Of a stretch of DNA of 64,000 bases, positions 36,145-44,901 are shown in pieces. The stretch is from Arcobacter_B sp049472135. Its GTDB lineage: Bacteria > Campylobacterota > Campylobacteria > Campylobacterales > Arcobacteraceae. The stretch is taken from NCBI RefSeq assembly GCF_049472135.1, contig NZ_JBMOVV010000006.1, positions 135,561 to 199,560 on the forward strand. Reading direction: 5' to 3'. The notes below the pieces were generated by a model. That model had not been told where the DNA came from, made no database searches, and saw nothing but the letters and a program-made list of their open reading frames with translations. Each line of letters opens with the position of its first letter. The first letter of the stretch is position 1. A program made the position numbers and the translations under genes.

Positions 36145-36733
36145 TTTTATCCAATCTTATAATTTTATCGCTACACCAAGTAGCTAAATCTATATCATGT
36201 GTAATTAGTAAAATTGCACATTTGTCTAAATATTTTATTAAAAGTTTCATTACATCATATGCGATGATATTATCTAAAGCTGATGTTGGTTCATCAACCA
36301 ATAAAAGTTTAGGCTTCATTAAAAGAGCTCTTAAAATTGAGCATCTTTGAAGTTGCCCACCGCTTAATTCATAAGGTTTTTTATGAAGTAGTTTTTCATC
36401 TAAACTTAACTCTTTTAGATAGATTTTCATATCTTCATAAAAGTCATAATTTATTACATCTTTAATTTGTTCAATTATATTATAAGTAGGATGAAAAGAG
36501 TTATAAGGGTCTTGAAAAATAAGACTTAAACTCTGTTTTTTTATAGTTCCTACTTGAGGCTTTAAACTACCCATTATAAGTTCAAAAAGTGTTGTTTTAC
36601 CACTGCCACTTTTCCCAAAAATTGTAAAAAGTTCACCCTTTTTTAAAGACATTGAAAAGTTTTCATAAATGGGCATATCTTTTTTATAAGCAAAGCTTAA
36701 ATTATCAATTTCTAAAACTATTTCACTTTCCAT
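36131..36733 (-). CDS. Orphan ABC transporter ATPase (peptide/nickel type)
   Basis: 200 residues. Walker A GKSGSGKTTLFEL, Q-loop IFQDPYNSFHPTYNI (the form found in Opp/Dpp/Nik ATPases), signature LSGGQLQRCSILRALL, Walker B LLLVDEPTSALD and switch His THD. ATG at 36733 is preferred over one 27 nt upstream because AGAGG stands 5 nt before it. It is shorter than usual, lacking the C-terminal extension of OppD/DppD. No permease or binding protein is adjacent, so its partners are unknown. It heads the hemH/AMMECR1 operon. Confidence 0.85.
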   Translation of the reverse strand: MESEIVLEIDNLSFAYKKDMPIYENFSMSLKKGELFTIFGKSGSGKTTLFELIMGSLKPQVGTIKKQSLSLIFQDPYNSFHPTYNIIEQIKDVINYDFYEDMKIYLKELSLDEKLLHKKPYELSGGQLQRCSILRALLMKPKLLLVDEPTSALDNIIAYDVMKLLIKYLDKCAILLITHDIDLATWCSDKIIRLDKNERD

Positions 36734-36810
36734 AAAAACCTCTTGGTAATTTAAAAACATACTATATAAAAAAGTGCCTTTAGCTTTGCAAAATTAGACT
36801 TATTTAAATC

Positions 36811-36870
36811 TTCACAATTGATACACAATTATAGGTAACACTTATATTGTCGATGAAAACTAATTGTGAA
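36811..36870 (+). promoter_or_regulatory. Inverted repeat, possible operator upstream of cytochrome c
   Basis: TTCACAATT (36811-36819) and AATTGTGAA (36862-36870) are exact inverted copies 42 nt apart, with a second ACACAATT at 36823. They lie between the divergent ATPase and cytochrome c genes. A regulator binding site is possible; no known consensus is matched. Confidence 0.3.
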
Positions 36871-36929
36871 TATTAAGCTAATAAAAAGAAAAAATAGCTA
36901 AAATATTTATTCAAATTTAAGGAGAAACA

Positions 36930-37220
36930 ATGAAGAAATTAGTATTAACTACATTATTTGCTGCAGCTACTGCTGCAACATTATCTGCTGCATCTTTTGC
37001 TGCATGTGCTGGTTGTCATGGTGCAAACGGTGAAAAAGCTGCATTAGGTAAATCTCAAATCATTAAAGGTTGGGATGAAGCTAAAACTATCGCTGCATTA
37101 AAAGGTTACAAAGATGGAACTTATGGTGGAGCTATGAAAGGTGTTATGAAAGGTCAAGTTGCTAGACTTTCTGACGCTGACATTGCTGATTTAGCTAAGC
37201 AAATTGCTGCATTTAAATAA
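36930..37220 (+). CDS. Periplasmic cytochrome c, class I (c553 type)
   Basis: 96 residues: Sec signal peptide (about 1-24), heme-binding CAGCH at residues 26-30 almost directly after cleavage, and methionine candidates for the sixth heme ligand in YGGAMKGVMKGQ. This is the small monoheme c553 that carries electrons between the bc1 complex and the cbb3 oxidase in Campylobacterota. Strong AAGGAG ribosome site and codon use typical of a highly expressed gene. It is convergent with the cbb3 assembly genes ccoS/ccoI. Confidence 0.94.
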   Translation: MKKLVLTTLFAAATAATLSAASFAACAGCHGANGEKAALGKSQIIKGWDEAKTIAALKGYKDGTYGGAMKGVMKGQVARLSDADIADLAKQIAAFK

Positions 37221-37236
37221 TTAGTAATTCTTCAAA

Positions 37237-37258
37237 GAGGTTAGTTTTAACTAACCTC
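37237..37258. terminator. Bidirectional terminator between cytochrome c and ccoS
   Basis: GAGGTTAGTT / AACTAACCTC perfect 10-bp inverted repeat with TT between. It covers the ccoS stop codon. Confidence 0.75.
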
Positions 37259-37486
37259 GTTTTCACTCTTCTCTTTTTTCAATTTTGCTTCTTTAGCATC
37301 TTTTAGTTTTTTCTCTTTGTTTATTGCATCATTTAAGTCATCTTCACTATCAAATAGTAAACCATCAACCATTTTATTAGAGTCATCAAACTGACCAGTT
37401 TTTGCACCCCACACAAAAAGTAATAAAAGACCAAATGAGATAATTAATCCCACTACTAACATCATAAACAAAGTATCATTAATCAT
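37247..37486 (-). CDS. ccoS: cbb3-type cytochrome oxidase assembly protein CcoS
   Basis: 79 residues: one N-terminal membrane helix (about 7-28), then WGAKTGQFDDSNKMVDGLLFDSEDD, the conserved CcoS core (family pattern WAxxxGQFDDL), and a Lys/Glu-rich tail. It is required for maturation of cbb3 oxidase cofactors. It follows ccoI by 8 nt in one operon. Confidence 0.93.
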   Translation of the reverse strand: MINDTLFMMLVVGLIISFGLLLLFVWGAKTGQFDDSNKMVDGLLFDSEDDLNDAINKEKKLKDAKEAKLKKEKSENEVS

Positions 37487-37494
37487 ATTTTTTC

Positions 37495-39933
37495 CTATTT
37501 CATTTTAATTCTAAGTGAGTTTAGTACAACAAGCAATGAACTTAAACTCATTGATAATGCTGCTACTAAAGGTATTACATATCCAAACATTGCAAAAGGA
37601 ATAGTAACTATATTATAAAATAAAGATATAGCTAAATTTTGCTTTATAAACTTATATGTTCTTTTTGAAATTTTAAAAGAGTTCTTCAAAGAAAGCAATG
37701 ATGAATTTAATAAAACAATATCTGAAACTTGCATCGTAATATCAGCTGAGTTACCCATAGCAATTGCAACATCAGCATTTGATAAAGCAACAGAATCATT
37801 AACTCCATCACCAGCCATAACAACAGTTTTACCCTCTTGTTTTAATTTCTTAATAAAGTTAGCTTTATCAAGAGGCGTTTGTTTAGCATAATAACTATCA
37901 ATAGAAAGCTTATCACAAACTTCTTTTGCAACACTTTGATTATCACCTGTTAACATAATAACTTCGATATCATTTGCTTTTAAATAAGAGATTAAATCTT
38001 GTGCATTCTCTTTTATCTCATCTTCAAGCTCAAATGTTGCAATTACTTCTGTGTCTATTGCAAACATATATACAGTTTTGCTTGATTCAAATTTATACGC
38101 AATACCATTTGATTGCATTAATTCTTGATTACCACCAAGTAAAGTAGACTCTTTGGAATCAAGATTTTTATATTTTGCACTTAAACCTTTTGCATCTATA
38201 CTTTTTATCTCTTCTAACTCTTTTTGTTCAAGCTCATAGTTTTCATCTAAATATTTCTTTACAGCAATACTTACAGGATGTTTTGAAGAAGCAACTAAAG
38301 AGTAAAGTAAATGTAGTTTATCAATACTATCATCTAAAACTTTTGAGTTTATAACTTTTAGTTTTCCTTTTGTTAGGGTACCTGTTTTATCAAAAACTAC
38401 ACTATTTGTTAAAGCTAATGTTTCAATAAATTTTGCTTCTTTAAATAGTAAACCTTTCTTTGCTAAAAGTGAAATACCTATCAAACTAGCCATTGGTGTA
38501 GCTAATGCTAAGGCACAAGGACAAGCAATAACGATTACAGATACAGCAACAATAAATGATTTTTCAAAATGATTCGTTCCCTCATAATCAAACCCTAAAT
38601 CAACTCCAAAGAAATACCAAACTAAAAAAGTAAGTAAAGATAGAGTTAAAATAGAAACCGTAAAACCTTTTGAAACTTCATTTGCTTTTGACTGTATTTT
38701 TGGTTTAGAATTCAAAGAGTCTTCAAGTAAAGTAACAATTGATGAAAAAGTTGAATTTTTAAAATCCTTAGTAACTTCAAACTCCACAAGAGAATCTGTA
38801 TTTATAGTACCACTATAAAGTAAATCCCCCTCTTTTTTAAATACAGGCATAGATTCACCTGTAAGTGAAGATTCATCAAAAGAACCTCTTCCTTTTTTTA
38901 TTATCCCATCAACAGGTACTTTATCACCAGCTTTTATCTCTACAATATCACCGATATTTATACTATTTAACGAAATAGTATCTCTTTTACCATCTTTTAT
39001 CACTACAGCTTCTAAAGGAAGTGTTGATTTAATTTTATCAAGAGTATCAACAGCTGATTTTTTGCCAATTACTTCTAAATACTTTCCAACTAAAACAAAA
39101 GTTATAATCATAGCAACTGAGTCAAAATAGCTTTCACCTTTTGCACCAAATAAAATAAATAAAGAATAAATATATGTTAAAGTAGCACCTGATGCAACTA
39201 AAAAATCCATATTTAAAACTCTATTTTTTAAACCATAATATGCACCTTTGAAAAACACCCAACCTGAATAAAATAGAACTGGTGTTGAAAGTAAAAACTC
39301 TCCTAAGTGAACCATCCATTTTACTTCTTCACTCATACCAGTAAAAAAGCCAGTATATTTTGCAACTCCAAGCATCATAATATTCATACTACCAACAACA
39401 GCAACCATCATTTTTATAAAATAATCTCTTTTTGCTTCTGTTGCTTTTTTATCAGCTACGGAAGAGTCATATGCATAAGCGTTATAACCAATAGATCTTA
39501 TTTTTTCAATAATTTGTGATAACTTAATCTCATCACTATCCCATGTAATTACAGCTTTATTAGTAGTAAAATTTATATTAGCTTCAATAATACCTTGCGT
39601 TTCAAAAAGAATCTTTTCATTTAACCATACACAAGCTGCACAATGAATACCTTCAATAATTAAATCAATTTGTTTAAAGCCTTCATTTGTAACTCTTACA
39701 TATGAATTTTCAAAACTTGCAGTATTAAACTTTTCTAAATCATCATTATCAAGCTTTATAGGAGGTGTAATAGTTTTATTTCCAAGTTTGTCATAAAAAG
39801 AATCAAGACCATCATCTTTTAGTAAATGATATACACCTTGACAACCTTTACAACAAAAATTTAATTCACCCTCTTTTATCATAACATTATCATCAAAGCT
39901 TAAATGACAATGATTACACTTTACTTTAGACAC
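37495..39933 (-). CDS. ccoI: Copper-transporting P-type ATPase for cbb3 oxidase assembly (CcoI/FixI)
   Basis: 812 residues. N-terminal Cys-rich segment (CNHCHLSFDD, CCKGCQGVYH), a heavy-metal domain with GIHCAACVWL, about eight membrane helices, the CPC ion-path motif in ACPCALALATP, the phosphorylation motif DKTGTLTKG and the hinge GDGVNDSVAL. This is the FixI/CcoI type of P1B ATPase that exports copper for the cbb3 oxidase. Its pairing with ccoS fixes the role. The structural ccoNOQP genes are not in the window. Confidence 0.94.
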   Translation of the reverse strand: MSKVKCNHCHLSFDDNVMIKEGELNFCCKGCQGVYHLLKDDGLDSFYDKLGNKTITPPIKLDNDDLEKFNTASFENSYVRVTNEGFKQIDLIIEGIHCAACVWLNEKILFETQGIIEANINFTTNKAVITWDSDEIKLSQIIEKIRSIGYNAYAYDSSVADKKATEAKRDYFIKMMVAVVGSMNIMMLGVAKYTGFFTGMSEEVKWMVHLGEFLLSTPVLFYSGWVFFKGAYYGLKNRVLNMDFLVASGATLTYIYSLFILFGAKGESYFDSVAMIITFVLVGKYLEVIGKKSAVDTLDKIKSTLPLEAVVIKDGKRDTISLNSINIGDIVEIKAGDKVPVDGIIKKGRGSFDESSLTGESMPVFKKEGDLLYSGTINTDSLVEFEVTKDFKNSTFSSIVTLLEDSLNSKPKIQSKANEVSKGFTVSILTLSLLTFLVWYFFGVDLGFDYEGTNHFEKSFIVAVSVIVIACPCALALATPMASLIGISLLAKKGLLFKEAKFIETLALTNSVVFDKTGTLTKGKLKVINSKVLDDSIDKLHLLYSLVASSKHPVSIAVKKYLDENYELEQKELEEIKSIDAKGLSAKYKNLDSKESTLLGGNQELMQSNGIAYKFESSKTVYMFAIDTEVIATFELEDEIKENAQDLISYLKANDIEVIMLTGDNQSVAKEVCDKLSIDSYYAKQTPLDKANFIKKLKQEGKTVVMAGDGVNDSVALSNADVAIAMGNSADITMQVSDIVLLNSSLLSLKNSFKISKRTYKFIKQNLAISLFYNIVTIPFAMFGYVIPLVAALSMSLSSLLVVLNSLRIKMK

Positions 39934-40071
39934 TAATATAATTCCTATTTACTATAAATAATTTTTTGATTGAAACTTTAATTTAGTTTAGAAGTTATTA
40001 TTTATTATATGATTAACTTTATTTATATCAAAATATGATATTATATCGTAATAATTATGGAGTAAGTCTTA

Positions 40072-41697
40072 ATGGTAAATAATAATATTTCTATACTAAA
40101 AAACATAACAATCCTTTATGCTGAAGACGAAAAAGACTTAAGGGATGTGACTCATCAAATTTTAAAAGGATTTACAAAAAAACAATACCTTGCACAAGAT
40201 GGGCAAGAGGGTTTGGAACTTTTTAAAAAATATCAAGATGAAATCGATTTAATCATTACTGATGTAAATATGCCAAATATGAATGGTCTTGAAATGGTTA
40301 AAGAAATTAAAAAAATAAATATGAATATACCTATTATAGTAGCAACTGCTTTTTCTAATAAAGAGTATTTATTAGAAGCTATTGATATAGGTGTTGATAA
40401 ATATGTTCTAAAACCTATTGATGTATCAAAACTTCTACAAGTTATGTCACAATCACTACTTTACCATGAACTAAAAGACTTATATATAGATAAACTAACA
40501 AACCTACCAAACAGAAATAGATTAAAAAAAGATTTAGAAAATACAGATATTGAACTAATGGCACTTTTAGATATTGATGAATTTTCAACAATCAATGACC
40601 TTTTTGGTGAAAAAAATGGTGATATTATTTTATCAGAGCTTGCAAAAACAATCAAAAAACATTTTAGTGCTGAACATTTCAAAATTTATAGAATGGAAGC
40701 CGATAAGTTTGCAATCGTTTCAAAAGACAAAGATGAAGATGTAAATAAGTTTTACGACTTATGTAAAAGCTTTGCTGATAAAATAGAAAAAGACTCATTA
40801 TTTATCAATGATGATGAAATTGATATTAATGTAACTATTGGTATTGCAAAAGGTGATGGAGCAAGAGCATTTAAATACTCTCAAAGAGTAATTAACTATG
40901 CAAGAAGTAAAATGCAAAGAATTATGATTTATAATGAAGCATTTAATATCCAAGAATCTTTTGAAGAGAATATAAAATGGGTAAAACAAGTAAAAATTGG
41001 ATTTAGAGAGAATCTTTTCCAAGCATACTTCCAACCAATAGTAGATACTAAAACTAAAGAGATTTATAAATACGAAGCCTTAATTAGATATGTTACAAAA
41101 GACAATAAAGAGATTTCTCCAATTAACTTTTTAAATGTAGCAAAAAGAACTAAACTTTATCCAAATATCATTAAGATAGTTATTGAAGATTCATTTAAAC
41201 TTATCAAAAATAAAAATAAGAGAGTTTCTGTAAATATCTCTTTTGATGATATAGCAAATAAAGAAACAACTTCATTTATTTATAAAATTATTGAAGAGAA
41301 TAAAGACTATTCACATTTATTGGAGTTTGAGATTTTAGAATCTGAAGAGATTTCTGACTTTGATGAAGTAACTAAATTCATTGAAAATGTAAGAAAATTC
41401 AATTGTGCAGTTGGAGTTGATGACTTTGGTGCAGGTTATTCAAATTTCAACCTTTTAACACTTTTAGATATCGACTTTGTTAAAATTGATGGTTCATTAA
41501 TTGAGAATATAAATACATCTAAAGATTTAGAGATTATTGTTACAACTATTGCAAACTTCTCAAAAGAGTTTGGAGTTAAAACTGTAGCTGAATTTGTATC
41601 AAAAGAGGAAATCTATAATAAAATAAAAGAGTTAAAGATAGATTATTGTCAAGGTTACTACTTTGAAAAACCTTTAAATTATGATAGTATCAAGTAG
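40072..41697 (+). CDS. Response regulator with degenerate GGDEF and probably active EAL domain
   Basis: 541 residues. Receiver domain (about 10-130) with acidic pocket AEDE and phosphoacceptor Asp64 in TDVNMPNMNG. A GGDEF domain follows (about 140-290) whose signature is replaced by MEADKFAIV, so it should not make c-di-GMP. The EAL domain (about 305-541) keeps EALIR at 335-339, NISFDD and VDDFGAGYSN, which argues for phosphodiesterase activity. Phosphorylation would therefore lower c-di-GMP. No kinase is adjacent. A very strong terminator follows. Confidence 0.92.
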   Translation: MVNNNISILKNITILYAEDEKDLRDVTHQILKGFTKKQYLAQDGQEGLELFKKYQDEIDLIITDVNMPNMNGLEMVKEIKKINMNIPIIVATAFSNKEYLLEAIDIGVDKYVLKPIDVSKLLQVMSQSLLYHELKDLYIDKLTNLPNRNRLKKDLENTDIELMALLDIDEFSTINDLFGEKNGDIILSELAKTIKKHFSAEHFKIYRMEADKFAIVSKDKDEDVNKFYDLCKSFADKIEKDSLFINDDEIDINVTIGIAKGDGARAFKYSQRVINYARSKMQRIMIYNEAFNIQESFEENIKWVKQVKIGFRENLFQAYFQPIVDTKTKEIYKYEALIRYVTKDNKEISPINFLNVAKRTKLYPNIIKIVIEDSFKLIKNKNKRVSVNISFDDIANKETTSFIYKIIEENKDYSHLLEFEILESEEISDFDEVTKFIENVRKFNCAVGVDDFGAGYSNFNLLTLLDIDFVKIDGSLIENINTSKDLEIIVTTIANFSKEFGVKTVAEFVSKEEIYNKIKELKIDYCQGYYFEKPLNYDSIK

Positions 41698-41723
41698 GCT
41701 TATTTAAGCCAACTTGATACTAT
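41684..41723. terminator. Long bidirectional terminator between EAL gene and gmk
   Basis: ATAGTATCAAGT-a-GGCTT, loop ATTT, AAGCC-a-ACTTGATACTAT: 17 pairs with a single A-A mismatch, followed by ATTTTCTTT. It includes the stop codons of both convergent genes. Confidence 0.88.
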
Positions 41724-42320
41724 ATTTTCTTTAGTAAAAAGTTTAGTTTTAATTCTTGCAATATTAGCAATACTAACTAACTGTTTTGAAGATTCTTGTA
41801 AATCATCATTAATTATAAAATAGTCATACTCTTGAAAAAATTCTACCTCATGCTTAGCATTTTTAATTCTTTTTTCGATTACATCTTTAGCATCAGTTGC
41901 TCTACTATTTAATCTATTTTCTAATTCACTTAAGTTTGGTGTAGTTATAAATACAGAAGTAACAACATCATCAAGTTGTTTTCTAACTAATTCATGTCCT
42001 TGAACATCAATATCAAATATAACTAATTTACCTTCATTTAAAGCCTCTTTAACAGGTTTTAATGATGTACCATAGTAGTTTCCATGTACATTTGCATACT
42101 CTAAGAAATCACCATTTTCAATATCTTTTTCGAACTCTTCTTTTGATACAAAAAAGTAATCAACTCCATGAGCTTCACCTTCTCTAGGAGCTCTTGTTGT
42201 AGTAGAGATTGAAAAGTAATAATCATCAATATCTTTATATACTTCTTTTAATAAAGTTGACTTACCACAACCGCTAGGCCCTGATAAGATAAGAATTGCA
42301 CCATGTTTTTCTTTAATCAA
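41700..42320 (-). CDS. gmk: Guanylate kinase
   Basis: 206 residues. P-loop LSGPSGCGKSTLLKE, then TTTRAPREGEAHGVDYFFVSKEEFE, the GMP-binding signature of the family, and VQGHELVRKQL. It phosphorylates GMP to GDP. The start codon is TTG at 42320 with AGGAT 7 nt upstream, and it begins directly after the stop of the acidic protein gene, so translation is coupled. Last gene of the run beginning with rpsB. Confidence 0.96.
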   Translation of the reverse strand: MIKEKHGAILILSGPSGCGKSTLLKEVYKDIDDYYFSISTTTRAPREGEAHGVDYFFVSKEEFEKDIENGDFLEYANVHGNYYGTSLKPVKEALNEGKLVIFDIDVQGHELVRKQLDDVVTSVFITTPNLSELENRLNSRATDAKDVIEKRIKNAKHEVEFFQEYDYFIINDDLQESSKQLVSIANIARIKTKLFTKENIVSSWLK

Positions 42321-43139
42321 CTATTTATCCTTTAATACTAATCTTATATCAACACTTTGACCACTTGAAAGTTTATCTATTACTTCTTGATTAAACTTTT
42401 CTAAAAATGGTTTTAATTCATTAATACTATAATCACTTAAAACTAATTTATATGGTAGTACTTCTGATTTACCTTGACCATCATCTAAGTTAAATTCATA
42501 CTCTTTTACTTCTTCTAAAGCATCATCAATAATATCTGAGATATCTTTCCAATCTTGCTGCTCTAATTCAACTTCATTTTGGATTTTTTCTTCTTTTAAA
42601 ATATTATTGATTTTATTTAACTCTTGACTATCAAGTACTCCACCTTCCTTTAAAGAAGCAAGGCTTACTATACTTTCATCATTATCATCTTCTATATCTG
42701 AGTAAACATCATCTGCAAGTGATTCTACATAATCTGTAATTGGAATAGTTACTTCCTCATCTTCATAATATTCATCTTCCATTCTTGAAGAGTTTGAGTT
42801 AAGAAAATTAGCAGTTGCTTCTTTTTCATCTTCTTTAATATTCTCAAGTTCTTCTTTTATAATTTCTTGTAATTTTGTAGGTAAAAAAGGTCTAGGGATT
42901 ATAAAATCTCTAGATTTATCAAATGGTAACTCTTCACTTGATATAGCTCCAAGCCTTTTAGAATACTGCTTAATTATATTAAATTTATCATCTATAAAAC
43001 TTTGATCGATTACAATTAAGTCATATTTTTCTTTTACGTTAGTATCATCTGTAATAGTTAAATCTAAATTTAACTTTTTGCAAACTAATGAAAAGATTTG
43101 TTCTATTATTGCAGTTTCACATATCAATAATAAATTCAC
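42321..43139 (-). CDS. Acidic protein of unknown function with receiver-like N-terminus
   Basis: 272 residues, strongly acidic in the middle (about residues 120-215; EDEYYEDEEVT, DIEDDNDES). The first 95 residues alternate like a flavodoxin/receiver fold (LLLICETA, KYDLIVIDQSF, FIIPRPFLPTKLQEII), the last fitting the conserved Lys/Pro region of response regulators. The C-terminal 50 residues (LSDYSINELKPFLEKFNQEVIDKL) form a separate helical module. I do not recognise a named family. It overlaps the ABC ATPase by 4 nt and abuts gmk. Confidence 0.75.
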   Translation of the reverse strand: MNLLLICETAIIEQIFSLVCKKLNLDLTITDDTNVKEKYDLIVIDQSFIDDKFNIIKQYSKRLGAISSEELPFDKSRDFIIPRPFLPTKLQEIIKEELENIKEDEKEATANFLNSNSSRMEDEYYEDEEVTIPITDYVESLADDVYSDIEDDNDESIVSLASLKEGGVLDSQELNKINNILKEEKIQNEVELEQQDWKDISDIIDDALEEVKEYEFNLDDGQGKSEVLPYKLVLSDYSINELKPFLEKFNQEVIDKLSSGQSVDIRLVLKDK

Positions 43140-43816
43140 TTTAACTCCTGCAATTGTTTATCAACAAGCTTATATACTTTATCACATTTCATTGCTAAAT
43201 CATTTTCATGTGTAACAAGTATTAAACCTGCTTCTTTATCTTTAATATAATTAAATAGTGTATCCATAACTATATTTGCTGTATCTTTATCAAGATTACC
43301 TGTTGGTTCATCTGCAAATATAATCTTTGGTTTTTTTGTCAATACTCTTGCTATTGAAAGCCTTTGTTGTTGTCCACCACTAAGCTCTCCTACACCTTGT
43401 TTTAAAACATGTTCAATACCTAGGTTTTGTAGTAAAGTATCATCTATTTTCTCTTGGCTTAAAAGTTCTGCAATTTCCAAATTTTCATTTGCACTAAACC
43501 CTCTAAAAAGATAATGAGCCTGAAATATTATACCAAAATCTTCTCTTCTTATCTTTAAAAGATTTTTTTGAGAAATATCATATAAGCTTTTATTTTCAAA
43601 TGTTACAACACCTTCAAAAGGTTTTAACAAAGATGACAAGATATTCAAAAGTGTTGATTTACCACTTCCACTTGTCCCAATAATTGCTATAGATTGTTTT
43701 TTGTATAATGCTAGATTTATATTTTTAAAAAGTTCATAATCAAATTTATGAAATAGTTCTTTAGCTTCTAAGAGAGGAGGTGTAATGAGTGCCTCATTAT
43801 TATTTTGTACACCCAT
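43136..43816 (-). CDS. ABC transporter ATPase, LolD/MacB-like
   Basis: 226 residues. Walker A GTSGSGKSTLLNIL, Q-loop IFQAHYLFRGF, signature VGELSGGQQQRLSIARVL, Walker B IIFADEPTGNLD and switch His VTHEND, the pattern of the LolD/MacB/FtsE group. No permease is adjacent. Its place directly after rpsB-tsf is, as I recall, shared with Campylobacter jejuni. A role in lipoprotein release with LolCE-type permeases elsewhere is plausible but inferred. Confidence 0.87.
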   Translation of the reverse strand: MGVQNNNEALITPPLLEAKELFHKFDYELFKNINLALYKKQSIAIIGTSGSGKSTLLNILSSLLKPFEGVVTFENKSLYDISQKNLLKIRREDFGIIFQAHYLFRGFSANENLEIAELLSQEKIDDTLLQNLGIEHVLKQGVGELSGGQQQRLSIARVLTKKPKIIFADEPTGNLDKDTANIVMDTLFNYIKDKEAGLILVTHENDLAMKCDKVYKLVDKQLQELK

Positions 43817-43855
43817 TACATAATCCTTTAAAGTAGTTATAATTATAAATAATTA

Positions 43856-44899
43856 TTAGTTACCCATTTGTGCAGCAACTTCTGCAGCAAAATCTTCTTC
43901 TTTTTTCTCGATACCATCACCAAGTTCGAATCTTACGTACTCAACAATTTCAATTGAAGCATCAACAGCTTTAATAGCTTGCTCAACTGTCATTGAATCA
44001 TCCATAACATAAGTTTGAGATAATAAAGCGTGAGTTTTATCTAATTGAGAGTTATCTTCAATCCATCTGTTAATTTTACCAGCAACGATGTTGTCGATAA
44101 TTTTTTCAGGTTTACCTTGAGCGATTAACTCTTCTTTCATTTCATTTCTAGCAACTTCAACTGCTTCTTCAGTTAATTGTTGTTTAGAAACGAATTGAGG
44201 GATATTTTTAAGAGGTTTACCAAGTCTTACTAACTCTTCGTTCTCTTTTTCAATATCTGCAATAATTGCTTTGTTTTCTGATTCAATGAATTCAGCTGAT
44301 AAATCTGCGTAAGAAATAACAGTTGGTTTCATAGATGCAGCGTGCATTGCAACTTTCTTTAATAATTCAGTAGTTTTTTCTCTTGCAGCATCATCACATT
44401 TAGCAGCTAAGATAACACCTACTTTTCCTAAGTGAACGTATGCATTTACAACAGGACCTTCAACATTTACAACTTTTCTTGCAACTAAATTTTCACCGAT
44501 AACAGCGATTTTTTCGTTTAAGTATGTAGTAAACTCTTGACCTTCAATTGTTGATTGTGCTAAAGCTTCAGCATCAACAATATTGTTTTCTTGAGCGTGA
44601 GCAGTGATTCCTTTAGTTAAGTTAAGGAATTGCTCATTTTTAGCAACGAAGTCAGTTTGAGAGTTAACCTCAGTCATAGTTGCTTTTGTGAAATCATCAT
44701 TTACTAAAATAGTAATAATACCTTCAGCAGCTACGTTAGAAGATTTTTTAGCAGCTTTTGCTAAACCTTGCTCTCTTAACCACTTTTGAGCTTCTTCGAT
44801 ATCACCGTTACACTCATTTAATGCGTTTTTACAATCAAGCATTCCTGCACCAGATTTTTCTCTTAATTCTTTAATTAATTTTGGAGTTGCACCTGCCAT
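43856..44899 (-). CDS. tsf: Translation elongation factor Ts
   Basis: 347 residues. The UBA-like N-terminus reads LIKELREKSGAGMLDCKNALNECNGDIEEAQKWLREQG, and the TDFVAKNEQF motif that contacts EF-Tu follows. It exchanges GDP for GTP on EF-Tu. Its length is greater than E. coli Ts (about 283), as is usual in Campylobacterota, owing to an expanded core region. It begins 2 nt after rpsB in one operon. Confidence 0.97.
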   Translation of the reverse strand: MAGATPKLIKELREKSGAGMLDCKNALNECNGDIEEAQKWLREQGLAKAAKKSSNVAAEGIITILVNDDFTKATMTEVNSQTDFVAKNEQFLNLTKGITAHAQENNIVDAEALAQSTIEGQEFTTYLNEKIAVIGENLVARKVVNVEGPVVNAYVHLGKVGVILAAKCDDAAREKTTELLKKVAMHAASMKPTVISYADLSAEFIESENKAIIADIEKENEELVRLGKPLKNIPQFVSKQQLTEEAVEVARNEMKEELIAQGKPEKIIDNIVAGKINRWIEDNSQLDKTHALLSQTYVMDDSMTVEQAIKAVDASIEIVEYVRFELGDGIEKKEEDFAAEVAAQMGN

Positions 44900-44901
44900 A
44901 A

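Noticed and set aside
40072..41697. Active diguanylate cyclase in the response regulator
   Set aside because: The GGDEF signature is replaced by a sequence without the catalytic residues; only the EAL part looks functional.
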